Source: Methylobacterium sp. GXS13 (lineage in GTDB: Bacteria; Pseudomonadota; Alphaproteobacteria; Rhizobiales; Beijerinckiaceae). Taken from it: a stretch of 64,000 bases of DNA. The notes beneath the pieces are model-generated. The model searched no databases and had not been told where the DNA came from. It saw nothing but the letters and a program-made list of their open reading frames with translations. This document shows, piece by piece, positions 48,462 through 60,700 of the stretch (positions within the stretch are counted from its first letter, which is position 1; every line of letters begins with the position of its first letter). The position numbers were made by a program, and so were the translations under genes. The DNA is taken from assembly GCF_001455965.1 (NCBI RefSeq), contig NZ_LKKO01000028.1:17588-81587 (forward strand), in the 5' to 3' direction.

Positions 48462-50150
48462 ATGGGCATTTCATTGAAGAACTTATCGCTTTCGCACAAG
48501 CTTTCTCTGCAAACGCTTTTGACGTGTTTAATTATTGCGCTGATGGGCGGCGTTGGTTTGAAGTTCTACCAACGCGAGATGGTCAATGAGCGCGTCCAAT
48601 CTCAGCGCACGATCGTCGAGCTCATTCAGTCGCACGCCCAGGTCCTCGACGAACGCGTCAAGGCTGGCGTCCTGACCAGACAGGCGGCCCTGTCCGAGCT
48701 GGCCGAGTCGACCATGGCGATGCGCTACAGCGGCGGAACCAACTACATCGCGATCTACACGATGGACGGCGTCGCCGTGGCCGTGCCGAACCGTCAGGAT
48801 ATCGGCAAGAATCAGCTGGACCTCACCGTCAACGGCATACCGATCATCCGCGCATTCCTCGATGGCCTCAAATCGTCCGACACGGCGTTGCTGGAATACG
48901 CGTATCTCCGGCCCGGTCGGGAGGGTGTCTATCCGAAGGTTTCCTTCGCGACCCGCTTCGCGCCCTGGGACATCTTCATCGTCACCGGTGCCTACATCGA
49001 CGATATCCACGCATCGTTCCGGTCGGCGGCGATCATCGTGCTGGGCCTGCTCGTGGGCATCGTCGGCGTCTCGGTGTTGGGCTCGCTGCTGATCGGGCGC
49101 AGCATCACCCGGCCGCTCGGCCGCCTGCATCGGCGGATGCAGGCGCTGGCGGAGGGCGATATCGCGAGCCTGATTTCGGATACGGAGCGGCGCGACGAGA
49201 TCGGTCGGATGGCCGAGGCCGTGGAGGTGTTTCGCCAGGCCCTGGTCGCCAAGGGTGAGATGGATGTCGCCGCCGCCCGGGACGCCCAAGCCAAGATCGA
49301 GCGCGCCCAAGCTCTGGACACCCTCACCCGTCAGTTCGAGGGCAGCGCCGGGACCCTGATGCAGGGCCTGACCTCCGCCGCCACGGAGATGCAAGCCAAT
49401 GCGGCCACCATGGCGCAGAGCGCGGCACGGACCAGCGCGCGCTCCGGTCAGGTCGCCGATGCCGCTCAGGAGACCTCGGCCAGCGTGCAGACCGTGGCCG
49501 CGGCGACCGAAGAGATGTCGACGACGATTCGGGAAATCTCCGGCCAGATGGCGCGCTCCTCCGCCATGACGGCGCAGGCCGCGACGGAAGCCCAGCGCAC
49601 CGACGTGATCGTGCGGGATCTCGCCGAGGGCGCGGAGAAGATCGGCGCCGTGGCCAGCATGATCGCTGCGATCGCCAGCCAGACGAACCTGCTCGCACTC
49701 AACGCCACGATCGAGGCGGCCCGGGCGGGCGAGGCCGGGCGCGGCTTCGCGGTGGTCGCGTCCGAGGTCAAGGAACTCGCCGACCAGACCGCGCAGGCGA
49801 CGGCGGAGATCGCGACACGCGTTGGGGCCGTGCAGGCCTCGACCCGACAGGCCGTCGAGGCGATCCAGGAGATCGGCCGCACCATCGACGAGGTCAACAC
49901 GCTCGCGACCAGCGTCGCGGCTGCGATCGAGGAACAGGAGGCGACCACCGGGGAAATTGTGCGCAGCGTCGCGCAGGCGGCGGACGGCACCAGCGCGGTG
50001 ACGGGCAACATCACCGAGGTCTCGATCGCCGCTCAAGAATCCGGCGCGGTGGCCGAACAGGTGCTCGGCGCCGCGGCGGACCTGTCGCAGAAATCCGGAC
50101 GGCTCTCCGCCGAGATCACCCAGTTCCTCGACCGGGTCCGGGCCGCGTGA
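48462..50150 (+). CDS. methyl-accepting chemotaxis protein with Cache sensor
   Basis: A 562-residue chemoreceptor. Transmembrane helix 1 (about 15-37), a periplasmic single-Cache (sCache_2-like) sensor (about 40-185; [32 protein letters not shown] and [17 protein letters not shown] are typical), transmembrane helix 2 (about 190-212), a HAMP domain ([21 protein letters not shown]), and the signalling domain with the CheA/CheW-binding hairpin [40 protein letters not shown]. The ligand is unknown; sCache_2 receptors often bind small organic acids. The upstream DNA and first codons are AT-rich compared with neighbours. Confidence 0.95.
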   Translation: MGISLKNLSLSHKLSLQTLLTCLIIALMGGVGLKFYQREMVNERVQSQRTIVELIQSHAQVLDERVKAGVLTRQAALSELAESTMAMRYSGGTNYIAIYTMDGVAVAVPNRQDIGKNQLDLTVNGIPIIRAFLDGLKSSDTALLEYAYLRPGREGVYPKVSFATRFAPWDIFIVTGAYIDDIHASFRSAAIIVLGLLVGIVGVSVLGSLLIGRSITRPLGRLHRRMQALAEGDIASLISDTERRDEIGRMAEAVEVFRQALVAKGEMDVAAARDAQAKIERAQALDTLTRQFEGSAGTLMQGLTSAATEMQANAATMAQSAARTSARSGQVADAAQETSASVQTVAAATEEMSTTIREISGQMARSSAMTAQAATEAQRTDVIVRDLAEGAEKIGAVASMIAAIASQTNLLALNATIEAARAGEAGRGFAVVASEVKELADQTAQATAEIATRVGAVQASTRQAVEAIQEIGRTIDEVNTLATSVAAAIEEQEATTGEIVRSVAQAADGTSAVTGNITEVSIAAQESGAVAEQVLGAAADLSQKSGRLSAEITQFLDRVRAA

Positions 50151-50162
50151 CCCCCAAGGCAT

Positions 50163-50192
50163 GAAAAAACCGGTCCGGCTGAGCCGGACCGG
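50163..50192 (-). terminator. rho-independent terminator of rplS
   Basis: Perfect 10-base stem CCGGTCCGGC / GCCGGACCGG (50170-50179, 50183-50192) with a 3-base loop; on the minus strand it is followed by TTTTTT, 50 bases past the rplS stop. Confidence 0.9.
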
Positions 50193-50242
50193 TCGAGAAC
50201 CATGGATCCCCCGGCGATGCGCCAGGGGGCGTCCGAAACCCC

Positions 50243-50641
50243 TTACTCGGCGGCGGGGGCCGCCTTCGGGGCATCCTTGGCCTTGTAGCGATCGGTCCGC
50301 TCGACGATGCGGGCCGACTTCCCGCGGCGGTCACGCAGGTAGTACAGCTTGGCCCGGCGCACCTTGCCCCGGCGGACGACCTTGATCGAATCGATCATCG
50401 GCGAATGCACCGGGAAGACGCGCTCGACGCCCTCGCCGTAAGAAATCTTGCGGACCGTGAAGCTCTCGTTGAGGCCACCGCCCTGGCGGCCGATGCAGAC
50501 GCCCTCGTAGGCCTGGACGCGGGTGCGCTCGCCTTCCTTGACGCGGACGTTGACGATGAGCGTGTCGCCCGGCTCGAAATCGGGAATGGTTTTGGCAAGG
50601 CGCGCGACTTCCTCGCGCTCCAGCTGCTCGATGATGTTCAT
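50243..50641 (-). CDS. rplS: 50S ribosomal protein L19
   Basis: A 132-residue ribosomal protein located at the 30S-50S interface. The core [51 protein letters not shown] and [22 protein letters not shown] is canonical; an Ala/Lys-rich tail adds about 15 residues relative to enterobacterial L19. rpsP, rimM and trmD, the usual partners, are not adjacent in this window. A strong terminator follows. Confidence 0.97.
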   Translation of the reverse strand: MNIIEQLEREEVARLAKTIPDFEPGDTLIVNVRVKEGERTRVQAYEGVCIGRQGGGLNESFTVRKISYGEGVERVFPVHSPMIDSIKVVRRGKVRRAKLYYLRDRRGKSARIVERTDRYKAKDAPKAAPAAE

Positions 50642-50776
50642 GGCATAGCTCCAGCCGTTGCGCCGTGTCGCCCCTCATGGGCGTCCGGCACCAGGATTTC
50701 GGCGATCCTGTTGTGAGTTGGGCGGCTCTCTACAGGATCGTTGCTGGCTTGTCGATTGGGGATGCGCGCCGCCGCT

Positions 50777-51532
50777 TCAGGAGCGCGCCGCCCCCAGCGC
50801 GCCCCGTGTCACCTCGGGCAGCACGCAGGCGGACAGGAAGGTGGCGAGATCGTCCGTGATGTGGTCGATATGCGGCTCGCGCACCGCCTCCTGCTCGAAG
50901 GCCTCCCGATAGGGGTCGACGATCTTGGGCACGACCAGCACGGTGGCCATGCCGAGATCGTGCGGCACCGCGAGGTTGCGGGCAATGTCCTCGAACAGGA
51001 CAGCCCGGGTCGGCTCGACCCCGTGGGTCTCCAGGAACCGCTCGTAGGTCGAGCGCTCGGGCTTGGGGATGAAGTTGGCGGCGGCGATGTCGAACACGTC
51101 CTCGAAATGGTCGAGGATTCCGAGCTTGGCCGCGACATTCTCCGCGTGCCGGCGCGATCCGTTGGTCAGGATCAGCTTACGCCCGGGCAGCCGCTCGATC
51201 GCGTCGCCGAGGTCGGGGTCCAGCTTGATCGTCGAATGGTCGATGTCGTGGGCGAAATCGAGGAACTCGTGCGGGTCGACTTCCGTCTCGGTCAGCAGTG
51301 CCGACAGGGTCGTGCCGTAGCGGTGGTAGAAATACTTCTGCAAGGCGCGGGCCGAGATGCCGTCGAGCCCGTAGAGCCGCATGACGTAGAGGGTGATGCG
51401 CTCGTCCACCTGCGGCCAGACCTGCGCGTCGCTCGGATAGAGCGTGTTGTCGAGGTCGAACACCCAGGTGTCGACATCGGCAAACCCACGGGACGCGGGG
51501 GTGGTGAACTGGGCTTTCTCCGGGTGGTGCAC
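50777..51532 (-). CDS. HAD-superfamily pyrimidine 5'-nucleotidase
   Basis: About 251 residues of the HAD IA group annotated as pyrimidine 5'-nucleotidase (SDT1-like). Motif I is WVFDLDNTLYP, motif II ILTNGSRRH, the motif III Lys is in FIPKPERSTYERFL and motif IV is LFEDIARN. It dephosphorylates nucleotides or other phosphorylated metabolites. The start is uncertain: GTG 51532 has AAAGGGA just upstream, while GTG 51559 has no visible site. Same strand as rplS, 135 bases upstream of it. Confidence 0.88.
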   Translation of the reverse strand: MHHPEKAQFTTPASRGFADVDTWVFDLDNTLYPSDAQVWPQVDERITLYVMRLYGLDGISARALQKYFYHRYGTTLSALLTETEVDPHEFLDFAHDIDHSTIKLDPDLGDAIERLPGRKLILTNGSRRHAENVAAKLGILDHFEDVFDIAAANFIPKPERSTYERFLETHGVEPTRAVLFEDIARNLAVPHDLGMATVLVVPKIVDPYREAFEQEAVREPHIDHITDDLATFLSACVLPEVTRGALGAARS

Positions 51533-51780
51533 CGTGTCCCTTTGAGATCCTGATCCCACGGGATTCTAGAACCAGGCTCGATCGCGTTGCAATCGTGCGC
51601 AATCCTAAGACCCGCGGTGCGACGCGGCCCCGGCCGTCGGTCCCTTCGGAAACGGCGACCTGGAACGGTCAGGCTTGCAGCGCAGGCTTGCGCGAGGCTG
51701 AGCCGGGACGACGATAATGCGGTAGCGGCGTCGTCGTTGCCGCGTCCAATCCACCCACCGTCGTCCCGCCCTGCCGGGGA

Positions 51781-52674
51781 TCAGCCCCGCCGGATCAGGG
51801 TGCCGGCACCGTAATCGGTGAACAGCTCCAGCAGCACCGCGTGATTGACCTTTCCGTTCAGGATGACGACCGCCTCCACGCCGCGCTCGATCGCGTACAT
51901 GCAGGTCTCGATCTTGGGGATCATCCCGCCCGTGATGGTGCCGTCGGCGATCAGGCGCCGGCAATCCTCCACGGTCAGCTCGGGGATCAGCTTCTTGTCC
52001 TTGTCGAGCACGCCCGGAACGTCGGTGAGCAGCAGCAGGCGCTTGGCCCGGAGCGCCCCCGCGATGGCACCCGCGAAGGTGTCGGCGTTGACGTTGTAGG
52101 TCTGCCCGTCCGCCCCGTAGGCCACCGGGGCCAGCACCGGGATCAGCTCTGCCTTCAGCACCGCGTCGAGGACGCCGCGCTCGACATGCTCCGGCTCGCC
52201 GACCAGGCCGAGATCGATCGCCTGCTCGGTGTGATTCTCGGGATCGACCACGGTCTTCATCGCCCGCTTGGCGCGGACCATGTTGCCGTCCTTGCCGCAC
52301 AGGCCGATGGCCCGGCCGCCCTCGGCCGAGATCCAGCCGACGATCTGCTTGTTGATCGAGCCGGCCAAGACCATCTCGACCACCTCGACGGTGGCCTCGT
52401 CGGTCACCCGCAGGCCGCCGCGGAACTCGGACTGGATGCCGAGCCGGTCGAGCATCTTGCCGATCTGCGGGCCGCCGCCATGCACGACGATCGGCTTCAG
52501 GCCGGATTGCTCGAGCAGCACGATGTCTTCGGCGAAATCCTCGGCCGCGGCGCGGTCACCCATGGCGTGGCCACCATACTTGATGACCACGATCTCCTGG
52601 TCGTAGCGCTGCATATGGGGCAGCGCCTGGGCCAGGACTTCGGCGCGCACGTGCACGTTCGGCAATTCGGTCAT
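51781..52674 (-). CDS. argB: acetylglutamate kinase
   Basis: A 297-residue arginine-biosynthesis enzyme phosphorylating N-acetylglutamate. [68 protein letters not shown] and [13 protein letters not shown] are conserved in order. Start ATG 52674 ([16 protein letters not shown]). Probably feedback-inhibited by arginine like most alphaproteobacterial enzymes. Divergent from udg. Confidence 0.97.
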   Translation of the reverse strand: MTELPNVHVRAEVLAQALPHMQRYDQEIVVIKYGGHAMGDRAAAEDFAEDIVLLEQSGLKPIVVHGGGPQIGKMLDRLGIQSEFRGGLRVTDEATVEVVEMVLAGSINKQIVGWISAEGGRAIGLCGKDGNMVRAKRAMKTVVDPENHTEQAIDLGLVGEPEHVERGVLDAVLKAELIPVLAPVAYGADGQTYNVNADTFAGAIAGALRAKRLLLLTDVPGVLDKDKKLIPELTVEDCRRLIADGTITGGMIPKIETCMYAIERGVEAVVILNGKVNHAVLLELFTDYGAGTLIRRG

Positions 52675-52983
52675 CGCGGTCCTTCGCCGATTTTTCGATG
52701 GGCTTGGCGGCGCCCGGCCTCGCCAGGCCGGCGGCCGCGCTTCTACAGGAAGCCGACGGCGCTGCGAAGCCGCGAACGTGCACGTTCCGGTCTCGCGCCG
52801 GCAACAAGCTCCGGCCGACGTCACCGCGGCCCCGGGCGCAGTGTCAAAAAACAGTCGTGATTCCGCGGTGTTGCATCGTCGCGACAGAATCGGACGCGGC
52901 CGAGCGGCCCGGGTTGCATCGCTGCCGGTCCCGGACCATGCTGCGTCGCAACAAGCCGCGCGGCCGGCTGCCGGGAGGGCCGG
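52675..52983. promoter_or_regulatory. divergent region between argB and UDP-glucose dehydrogenase
   Basis: 309 bases. The notable element is a perfect 14-base palindrome GAACGTG-CACGTTC at 52774-52787, a candidate operator for either gene. GGGAGG lies 5 bases before the udg start. No clear sigma-70 pair was found. Confidence 0.45.
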
Positions 52984-54339
52984 ATGCGGATTGCGATGAT
53001 TGGGGCCGGGTATGTCGGCCTGGTGTCCGGGGCTTGCCTGGCCGATTTCGGCCACAGCGTGGTCTGTATCGACCGCGACCCGGACAAGATCGCCAGCCTG
53101 AACGCCGGCCGCATGCCGATCTACGAGCCCGGCCTCGATGCGCTGGTGGCCGAGAACGTCCGCCAGGGCCGGCTCGCCTTCGGGACGAGCCTTCGGGACG
53201 CGGTGGGCGAAGCGGATGCGGTGTTCATCGCGGTGGGTACCCCCTCGCGGCGCGGCGACGGCTTCGCCGACCTGTCCTTCGTATTCGACGCCGCCCGGGA
53301 GATCGCCGGGGCGCTCTCGGGCTTCACCGTGGTCGTGACCAAGTCGACCGTGCCGGTGGGCACTGGCGACGAGGTGGAACGGATCATCCGCGAACTTCGG
53401 CCCGAAGCAGATGTCGCCGTGGCCTCGAACCCGGAATTCCTGCGCGAGGGCGCGGCGATCTCCGACTTCAAGCGCCCAGACCGGATCGTGGTCGGCAGCG
53501 AGGATCCCCGCGCCGAGGCGGTGATGCGCGAGGTCTACCGGCCGCTCTACCTGAACGCCGCGCCGATCGTGGTCACGAGCCGCCGGACCGCCGAGCTGAC
53601 CAAGTACGCCGCCAATGCGTTCCTGGCCGCCAAGATCACCTTCATCAACGAGATGGCAGATCTCTGCGAGGAGGTCGGCGCCGACGTCCAGCAGGTCGCC
53701 CGGGGTATCGGCCTCGACAACCGGATCGGCAGCAAGTTCCTCCATGCCGGCCCCGGCTACGGCGGCTCGTGCTTTCCCAAGGACACGCTGGCGCTCGTCA
53801 AGACGGCGCAGGATGCCGGGACGCCGCTTCGGCTGGTCGAGACCGTGGTGGCCGTCAACGACCAGCGCAAGCGTGCCATGGCCCGCAAGGTGATCAAGGC
53901 CTGCGGCGGCAGCGTCCGCGGCAAGACCGTGGCGCTGCTCGGCCTGACCTTCAAACCCGACACCGACGACATGCGTGAGGCGCCGTCCCTGTCGATCGTG
54001 GCCGGACTTCAGGACGCAGGTGCGAAGGTGCGCGCCTACGACCCGGAGGGGATGGAGCAGGCGCGCGCGCTGATGCCGGATGTGGACTACGCTGCGAACG
54101 CCTATGCCTGCGCGGAGGGGGCGGACGCCCTGGTGATCGTCACCGAATGGAACGCGTTCCGCGCGCTGGACCTCGACCGGGTGCGCCAGACCATGGCGTC
54201 CGTGGGGCCGGCGCCCGTGCTGATCGATCTGCGCAACATCTATGATCCGGAGACCGCCGAGCGTCACGGTTTCATCTATCGCGGCGTCGGACGATCGAAG
54301 GATAGCACCAAGGATAAGGCCGGTCCGGCCGCGTCTTGA
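52984..54339 (+). CDS. UDP-glucose 6-dehydrogenase
   Basis: A 451-residue enzyme making UDP-glucuronate for exopolysaccharide or lipid modification. The NAD site is [37 protein letters not shown] [13 protein letters not shown] follows, and the catalytic Cys is in [16 protein letters not shown]. The C-terminal UDP-binding domain has [17 protein letters not shown]. Usual family length. Its neighbour beyond the PKS region is a polysaccharide export gene, which fits an envelope-polysaccharide role. Confidence 0.96.
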   Translation: MRIAMIGAGYVGLVSGACLADFGHSVVCIDRDPDKIASLNAGRMPIYEPGLDALVAENVRQGRLAFGTSLRDAVGEADAVFIAVGTPSRRGDGFADLSFVFDAAREIAGALSGFTVVVTKSTVPVGTGDEVERIIRELRPEADVAVASNPEFLREGAAISDFKRPDRIVVGSEDPRAEAVMREVYRPLYLNAAPIVVTSRRTAELTKYAANAFLAAKITFINEMADLCEEVGADVQQVARGIGLDNRIGSKFLHAGPGYGGSCFPKDTLALVKTAQDAGTPLRLVETVVAVNDQRKRAMARKVIKACGGSVRGKTVALLGLTFKPDTDDMREAPSLSIVAGLQDAGAKVRAYDPEGMEQARALMPDVDYAANAYACAEGADALVIVTEWNAFRALDLDRVRQTMASVGPAPVLIDLRNIYDPETAERHGFIYRGVGRSKDSTKDKAGPAAS

Positions 54340-54708
54340 CCGTCGGCCGGACGGCGTCGAGTCGTCGCTTTGCGGTCTTAGATCTGCAGGCTGCGGCAAA
54401 GATCTCTTTGGAAAACCCTGGCGATACCGCTAGACGGGCTCCGTCCGCGAGTCCGCAACTGTGGCATTTCGATGGTCGTGGGACCGTCTCAACAGGCGGT
54501 CAAATGGTGCAAACTTGGCATTTCGGCTGTTGGCACTAGACTGCAGTCTGATGAATACATGTCACAGCCCAGCGCAATCTGGCTGGGCAGGGATGACCTT
54601 GCCTGGGGGCAGGTTGGACACCGCAATGGTGCCACAGTAAGGGGTGAGAGGTTACTCACTCGTCGCGAGCCGAGCCGACTTCCGATAACGAGCGTGTGCG
54701 AACCGAAC
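54340..54708 (+). promoter_or_regulatory. upstream region of the PKS operon with sigma-70-like promoter
   Basis: A 369-base region. TTGGCA (54515-54520) and TAGACT (54537-54542) with 16 bases between form a plausible promoter. A direct repeat TGGCATTTCG (54462-54471 and 54516-54525) has its second copy over the -35 box, so it may be an activator or repressor site. Codon-position bias typical of coding DNA here starts only near 54710, so I regard 54559-54700 as leader. Confidence 0.5.
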
Positions 54709-57700
54709 GTGACACAACGTACAGATATTGCGATCGTCGGACGCGCATGCCGACTGCCCGGGGCCCCCAGCGTCGACGGGCTCTGGCAACTCCTCTCCGA
54801 GGGCCGCTGCGCCGTCAGCAAGGTCCCCAGTGACCGCTTCTCCCTCGACCGGTTCGCGCATCCGCGCGCCCAGGAGCGCGGGAAGAGCTACACCTGGGCC
54901 GCCGGCATCATCGACGACATCTGGTCGTTCGACCCCGCCGTGTTCGGCATCTCGCCGCGCGAGGCCGAGCAGATGGATCCGCAGCAGCGGATGCTGCTGG
55001 AGCTGACCTGGGAAGCCCTCGAGGATGCGGGCCTGCGCCCGTCGAGCGTGGCCGGCAGCAACATCGGCGTGTTCGTCGGCGCCTCCTCGCTCGATTACGG
55101 CAACCTGCGCATTCTCGACGCGGCCTCGGGCGATGCCTACGCGGCCACCGGCAACACGCTCTCGATCATCTCGAACCGCATCTCGTACATCTTCGATCTG
55201 AAGGGTCCGAGCTTTACGGTCGACACCGCCTGCTCGTCCTCGCTCGTCGCCTTCGACAACGCCGTGCAGGCGATCCAGTCCGGCCGCGTGGACACGGCGG
55301 TCGTGGCCGGCGTCAACGTGCTGGCGAGCCCGTTCAACTTCATCTGCTTCTCCACCGCGCAGATGCTCTCGCGCACCGGCCTGTGCCAGGCGTTCTCGAA
55401 GAACGCCGATGGCTACGTGCGCTCGGAGGGCGGCGTGGTGTTCGTGCTGCAATCGGCTGAGGCTGCGCGGCGCAACGGCGCCACCGTGCGCGCCCGGATC
55501 GTAGCCTCGGGCATCAATTCCGACGGCCGCACCACCGGCATCTCGCTGCCCTCCGGCTACGCCCAGGGCGCCCTGCTGGAGCGGGTGTACCGCGACGCGG
55601 AGATCCGCCTCGACGATCTCGCGTTCATGGAGGCGCACGGCACCGGCACCCCGGTCGGCGACCCGATCGAGGCCTCGGCAATCGGGACCAAGCTTGGGCG
55701 CGGCCGCCAGGCGCCGCTGCCGATCGGCTCGATCAAGACCAATATCGGCCATACCGAGCCGGTCTCGGGCCTGGCCGGTCTAATGAAGGCGACGCTGGCG
55801 TTGGAGCACGACCTCGTGCCGCCATCCCTGCACGCGGCCGAGCTGAACCCCGACATCCCGTTCGACGAGCTCAATCTGCGCGTCGTCCGCGAAGCCCTGC
55901 CGATCACCCGCGGCGCGCGCGAGCGCTATGCGGGCGTGAATTCCTTCGGCTTCGGCGGCACCAACGCGCACGTCGTGATCACCGATGGCAATTCGGGTTC
56001 CCAGTCGGACGCCGTTACCCCGGCGCCGTCCGCCCAGGTCCTGCTGCTCTCGGCCCAGACCCGCGCCGCTCTGAACGAGCTCGCCCTCGACTACGCCGAG
56101 CGCCTCGAGGCCGAGCCCGACCGGGTCGCCACGGTGGCCGCCGCGGTCGCCCATCGGCGCGAGCGCCTGCCCGCCCGCCTGGCGATCGCGCTGGACGGCA
56201 AGACCGACGTGGCCGCCGCCCTGGGCGCCGTCGGCGAGGGCGAGGATGCCCAGGACGCGTTCACCGGTACCGCAGTCGACCGCGCCGCCGAGGTGGCGTT
56301 CGTCTATTCCGGCAACGGCAGCCAGTGGGCCGGCATGGGCCGCGAGGCCTACGAGGAGAACCCGACCTTCCGGGCTGCCTTCGACCGGGTCGACACGCTG
56401 TTCCAGACCTATGCCGACTGGTCGCTGAAGCAGGCCCTCTACGCCGAGGACTTGGACGAGCGCCTGGCGCTCACCAGCATCTCGCAGCCGCTGATCTTCG
56501 CCATCGAGAGCGCCTCGACGGCGGCCCTCAAGGCCAAGGGGCTCATCCCCTCCTACGTGCTCGGCCACAGCGTTGGCGAGATCGCCGCTGCAGAGGCCGC
56601 CGGTATCCTCACCCTCGAGGACGCCGTCCGCGTCATCTACTACCGCAGCCATCACCAGGAGACCACGCACGGCCAGGGCACCATGGCGGTGCTGCTGATG
56701 CCGGCCGAGGAGGTCGAGTCCTTCCTCAAGGATTACCCCTCCCTCGACATCGCCGCCTACAACAGCCCCAAGGCCGTCACGGTCGCCGGGCCGGTGGCCG
56801 ATATCGAGGCCGCCCTCAAGGCCCTGTCGCGCAAGCGCCGCCGCGGCCGCAAGCTCGACCTGGCCTACGCCTTCCACGGAAGGCTGATGGACCCGACCGA
56901 GAAGCCGCTGCTGCGCGACCTCGCCGGGCTGAAGGCCAACGCCGGTATCACCGCAATGGTCTCCACCGTCACCGGCAGCGTGCTGGAGGGCGACAATTTC
57001 GGTGCCAGCTACTGGTGGCGCAACATCCGCGAGCCGGTGCGCTTCAGCGAGGCCGTGCAGGATGCCACCCGTCGCGGCGCCCGCGTCTTCGTCGAGGTCG
57101 GCCCGCGTGCGACCCTGATGTCCCATGTCGGCGATGCGGTCGAGCCGCTCGGCATCGAAACCGCCACGGTGGGCGTCATGCACCGCAAGGCGTCCGGCGG
57201 CGACCCGATCGCCAAGGCGGTCAGCGCCGCCCTCGTCCAGGGCGCCCAGGTCGACGAGGCCCTGCTCTTCGGCGACGCGCCCCGGGGCGACGTGCGCCTG
57301 CCGACCTATCCGTGGCAGCGGCGCCCGTTCCGCCTGGCCGACACCCCCGAGAGCGTCGGCGCCATGAGCGCCCGCCCCTATCACCCGCTGATCGGTTCGC
57401 GGACCACCTTCGACGGTCTGGAGTGGAACGGCTTCGTCGATCCCGCGACCCTGCCGGAGCTCGAGGATCACAGCGTCGAAGGCCAGGTGATCATGCCGGG
57501 CGCCGGCTTCGTCGAGATGGCGCTGGCGTGCGTCCGCGAGGCGACGCGCCACGACGAGGTGGTCCTTGCGGATTTCGAGATCCTGTCGCCGATGGTGTTC
57601 GCCGAGGAGGCCCTGCGCGAAGTCGCGGTACGCCTGTCGGGGACCGGCAATGGCATCCAGGTCCTCAGCCGCCCGCGCCTGACCCAGACCCCCTGGCAGC

Positions 57701-60700
57701 TCCACGCCCAGGCCAAGATCGTCGATGGCACGTTCACGGCCCCGAAGGCGCCCGACCTGAACGGGTTCGACTTCGACAGCGCCGGCGAGCAGGTTCTGAC
57801 CGGCGAGGCGCTCTATGCCCGCGCCCGCGCCTCCGGCTTGGGCTTCGGCCCGAGCTTCCGGCAGGTCGCCATGAGCGCCCGGCTCGATGACGCCACCATC
57901 GTGTCGGACCTGACTCCGGCAGAGCCCGATACCCGCTTCACGCTGGTCCCGGCCCGGCTCGACGCCTGCTTCCACGGGCTGATCCTGCTGTTCGCGGACC
58001 TGCTCGGCGAGAATGCCGGCAAGGCCTATATCCCGGTCCGCTTCGGCGAGGTCCGGCTGCTGCGCCCCGGCGCCGTGATCGCCCGCTCGATCATCCGGAC
58101 CCGGCGCTGCAACGAGCGCTCGATCCTGGCGGACTTCACCCTGCTCGACGCCGACGGCGCGGTGGTCGCGACCATCCGCGAGGGCCGTTTCCAGGCCCTG
58201 CGCGCCAAGGGCGGCGGCGACCTCGCAGCCTACGCGATTTCGCAGATGCCGGAACTCGCCACCGAGCCGACCGCGATCCCGATGGAGCGCCGGCCGAGCG
58301 TGGCCGCACGCCTGCGTCCGCTCACCGCAGAGGCCAAGGGTCCGGCCGATGCCGCCCTGTCGCCGGGGCACCTCCTCCTGGAGGGCTGGGCGACCTCGCT
58401 GGCCTACCGCCTCGCCTCCGGGCTGGCGGAGGGCGAGACCGTCTCGGTCACCGACCGGCGCGTGCCGGAGGCCCTGCGCCCCTGGCTGCTCAACGCCCTC
58501 TACGCCCTGGAGAGCAGCGGGCTCGCCGAGCGTGCCGGCCAGAACTGGACCCTGGGCGACGGCTCCGCGCTGCCGGCTCCGGACGAGATCATGCGCTGGA
58601 TCGCCGGCGACCATCCCGATCTCTCCGCCGAGCTGGTGCTGATCGCTGATGTCGGCGCCATGGTCGACCGCCTGCTCGCGGGCAAGCTGACCGAGGCCCC
58701 GGCCCTGCCGCAGGGCGCCATCGACGCCTTCGTGATGCGCTCGGCCACCGCGCGCCACACCGCCGACGTGGTCGCCGACCTGATCGAGACGAGCCGCGGG
58801 CAGCTCCCGAAGGAGCGGGCCCTGCGGGTCCTGCAGGTCGGGTTCGGCCCGCTCTCGGCCCAGGCCGCCGCCTTCGCCGCGGCTGCCGAGGCCCGGCTCA
58901 CCGTGTTCGAGACCGATCGCCGGCTCGCCGAGCGTGCCCGCCTGTCGCTCACCCACGGCGCCACGGTCGTCGAGGCGGCCGATGAGCTCACCCCCGGCAG
59001 CTTTGACCTGATCCTGGCCTCCGGCAGCCTGCATCGCGGCGAGCGCGCCCTCCCGGGCCAGCTCGCCGGGGCGCTCGCAACCGGCGGTCTGCTGGTCGCC
59101 GTGGAGCCGGGCGCGTCCCTGTTCCGCGACCTCGTGTTCGGCCTCACCAACGGTTGGTTCGAGGAGGCGGTCGGCGGCATGCCGGTCGGGCGCCTCGAGG
59201 ATATCGAGGGTTGGCAGCGCACGCTCAGCGCCCACGGTCTGGTCAAGGTCGCGGTCGAACGCGCGGCTTCGGCCAACGGCGACGACCTGCTGCTGGTCGC
59301 CGAGGCCCCGGTGCGTCCGGGCCCCGCCCCGGCCCAGAGCTTCGCCTTCGTGATCGGTTCGGACGACGAGTTCGCGGCCGAGACCGCCTCCTCCCTGGCG
59401 ACCTTGCTGGTCGCGGGCGGCGTGCATGTCTCGATCATCCTCGACTCCGAGACCTCGCTGATGGAACTGGAGAAGGAGACCCCCGACACGGTGGTGTTCC
59501 TGGCCGGTGCCTTCACCCGCGGCGGCGAGGCGGCCGAGCGTCTGCGTGACCGCTGCCTCAGCCTGAAGCGCTGCACCGAGCATCTCGGCGCCCGCCAGAC
59601 CCGCCTGTGGGTCGTGGCGCCGGGTGCCACCCGCGACCGCGGCGGCCAGACCACCAACATCGAGGCCGGCGTGTGGGCTTTCTCCCGCACCCTCGCCAAC
59701 GAGGCGCCCAATCTCGACGTGCGCCGCATCGACCTCTCGCCCGAGATGTCGTCGAAGCGCGCCTCCGAGCGCCTGCGCGACCTCATCCTCTCCGGCACGC
59801 CGGAGACCGAGATCGTGCTCGACGACGAGCGGACGCAGGTCGTGCGCTTCCATGCCGGCCGGCCGAAGCACCGGGATCCGGCCGATGCCGTCCCGGCCGA
59901 GGCCGCGCGCCTGGAGCGCAGCAACACCGGCGGCCTCAACGAGATGGTCTGGGGGCCGGCCGCGCGCCGCACCCCCGGCAAGGGCGAGATTGAGATCGCG
60001 GTCGAGGCGACCGGCCTCAACTTCCGCGACGTTCTGTGGGCGCTCTCGATGCTACCCGAGGAGATCCTGGAGGACGGCTTCGCCGGCCCGCGCCTGGGCC
60101 TCGAATGCGCCGGCCGGGTCACGGCCGTCGGTGCGGGCATCAAGGGCTTAAAGGTCGGCGACCCCGTCGTCGCCTTCGCCCAGTCGGGCTTCGCCACCCA
60201 TATCGTGGTGCCCGAGCTCGTCGTCGCGCCGATGCCGCAGGGTCTCGACCCGATGGCCGCGGCGACCGTCCCGGTGGCCTTCCTCACCGCCTATTACGGC
60301 CTCGTCTCCTGCGCCCGGATGCGGCGCGGCGAGTGGGTGCTGGTCCATGGCGGCGCGGGCGGCGTCGGACTCGCCGCGCTGCAGATCGCCAAGTTGAAGG
60401 GCGCGCGGGTCATCGCCACCGCCGGCTCCCGTGAGAAGCGGGCCCTGGTGAAGGCCCTGGGCGCCGAGCATGTGCTCGATTCCCGCTCCCTCGCCTTCGT
60501 GGACGAAGTCCGGGCGATCACCGGCGACGGCGTCGACATCGTCCTGAACAGCCTCTTCGGCGAGGCGATGGAGCGCTCGCTTAACGCCTTGCGGCCCTTC
60601 GGCCGCTTCGTCGAACTGGGCAAGCGTGACTACGTCGCCAACACCCATATCGGCCTGCGTCCGTTCCGACGGAACCTCAGCTACTTCGGCGTCGACCTCG

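Noticed and set aside
52774..52787. LexA (SOS) box in the argB-udg spacer
   Set aside because: Spacing between half-sites is six bases, unlike known alphaproteobacterial LexA sites, and neither gene is an SOS gene.
54530..54546. Possible sigma-54 promoter (TGGCAC...TGCA) before the PKS
   Set aside because: The distance between the GG and GC elements is one base short of the required spacing, and a sigma-70 pair fits the same place better.
55780..59871. Long minus-strand open frame of 1363 codons antisense to the PKS
   Set aside because: It mirrors the PKS codon pattern; the product looks like Gly/Arg/His-rich shadow sequence and no ribosome site or domain is seen.
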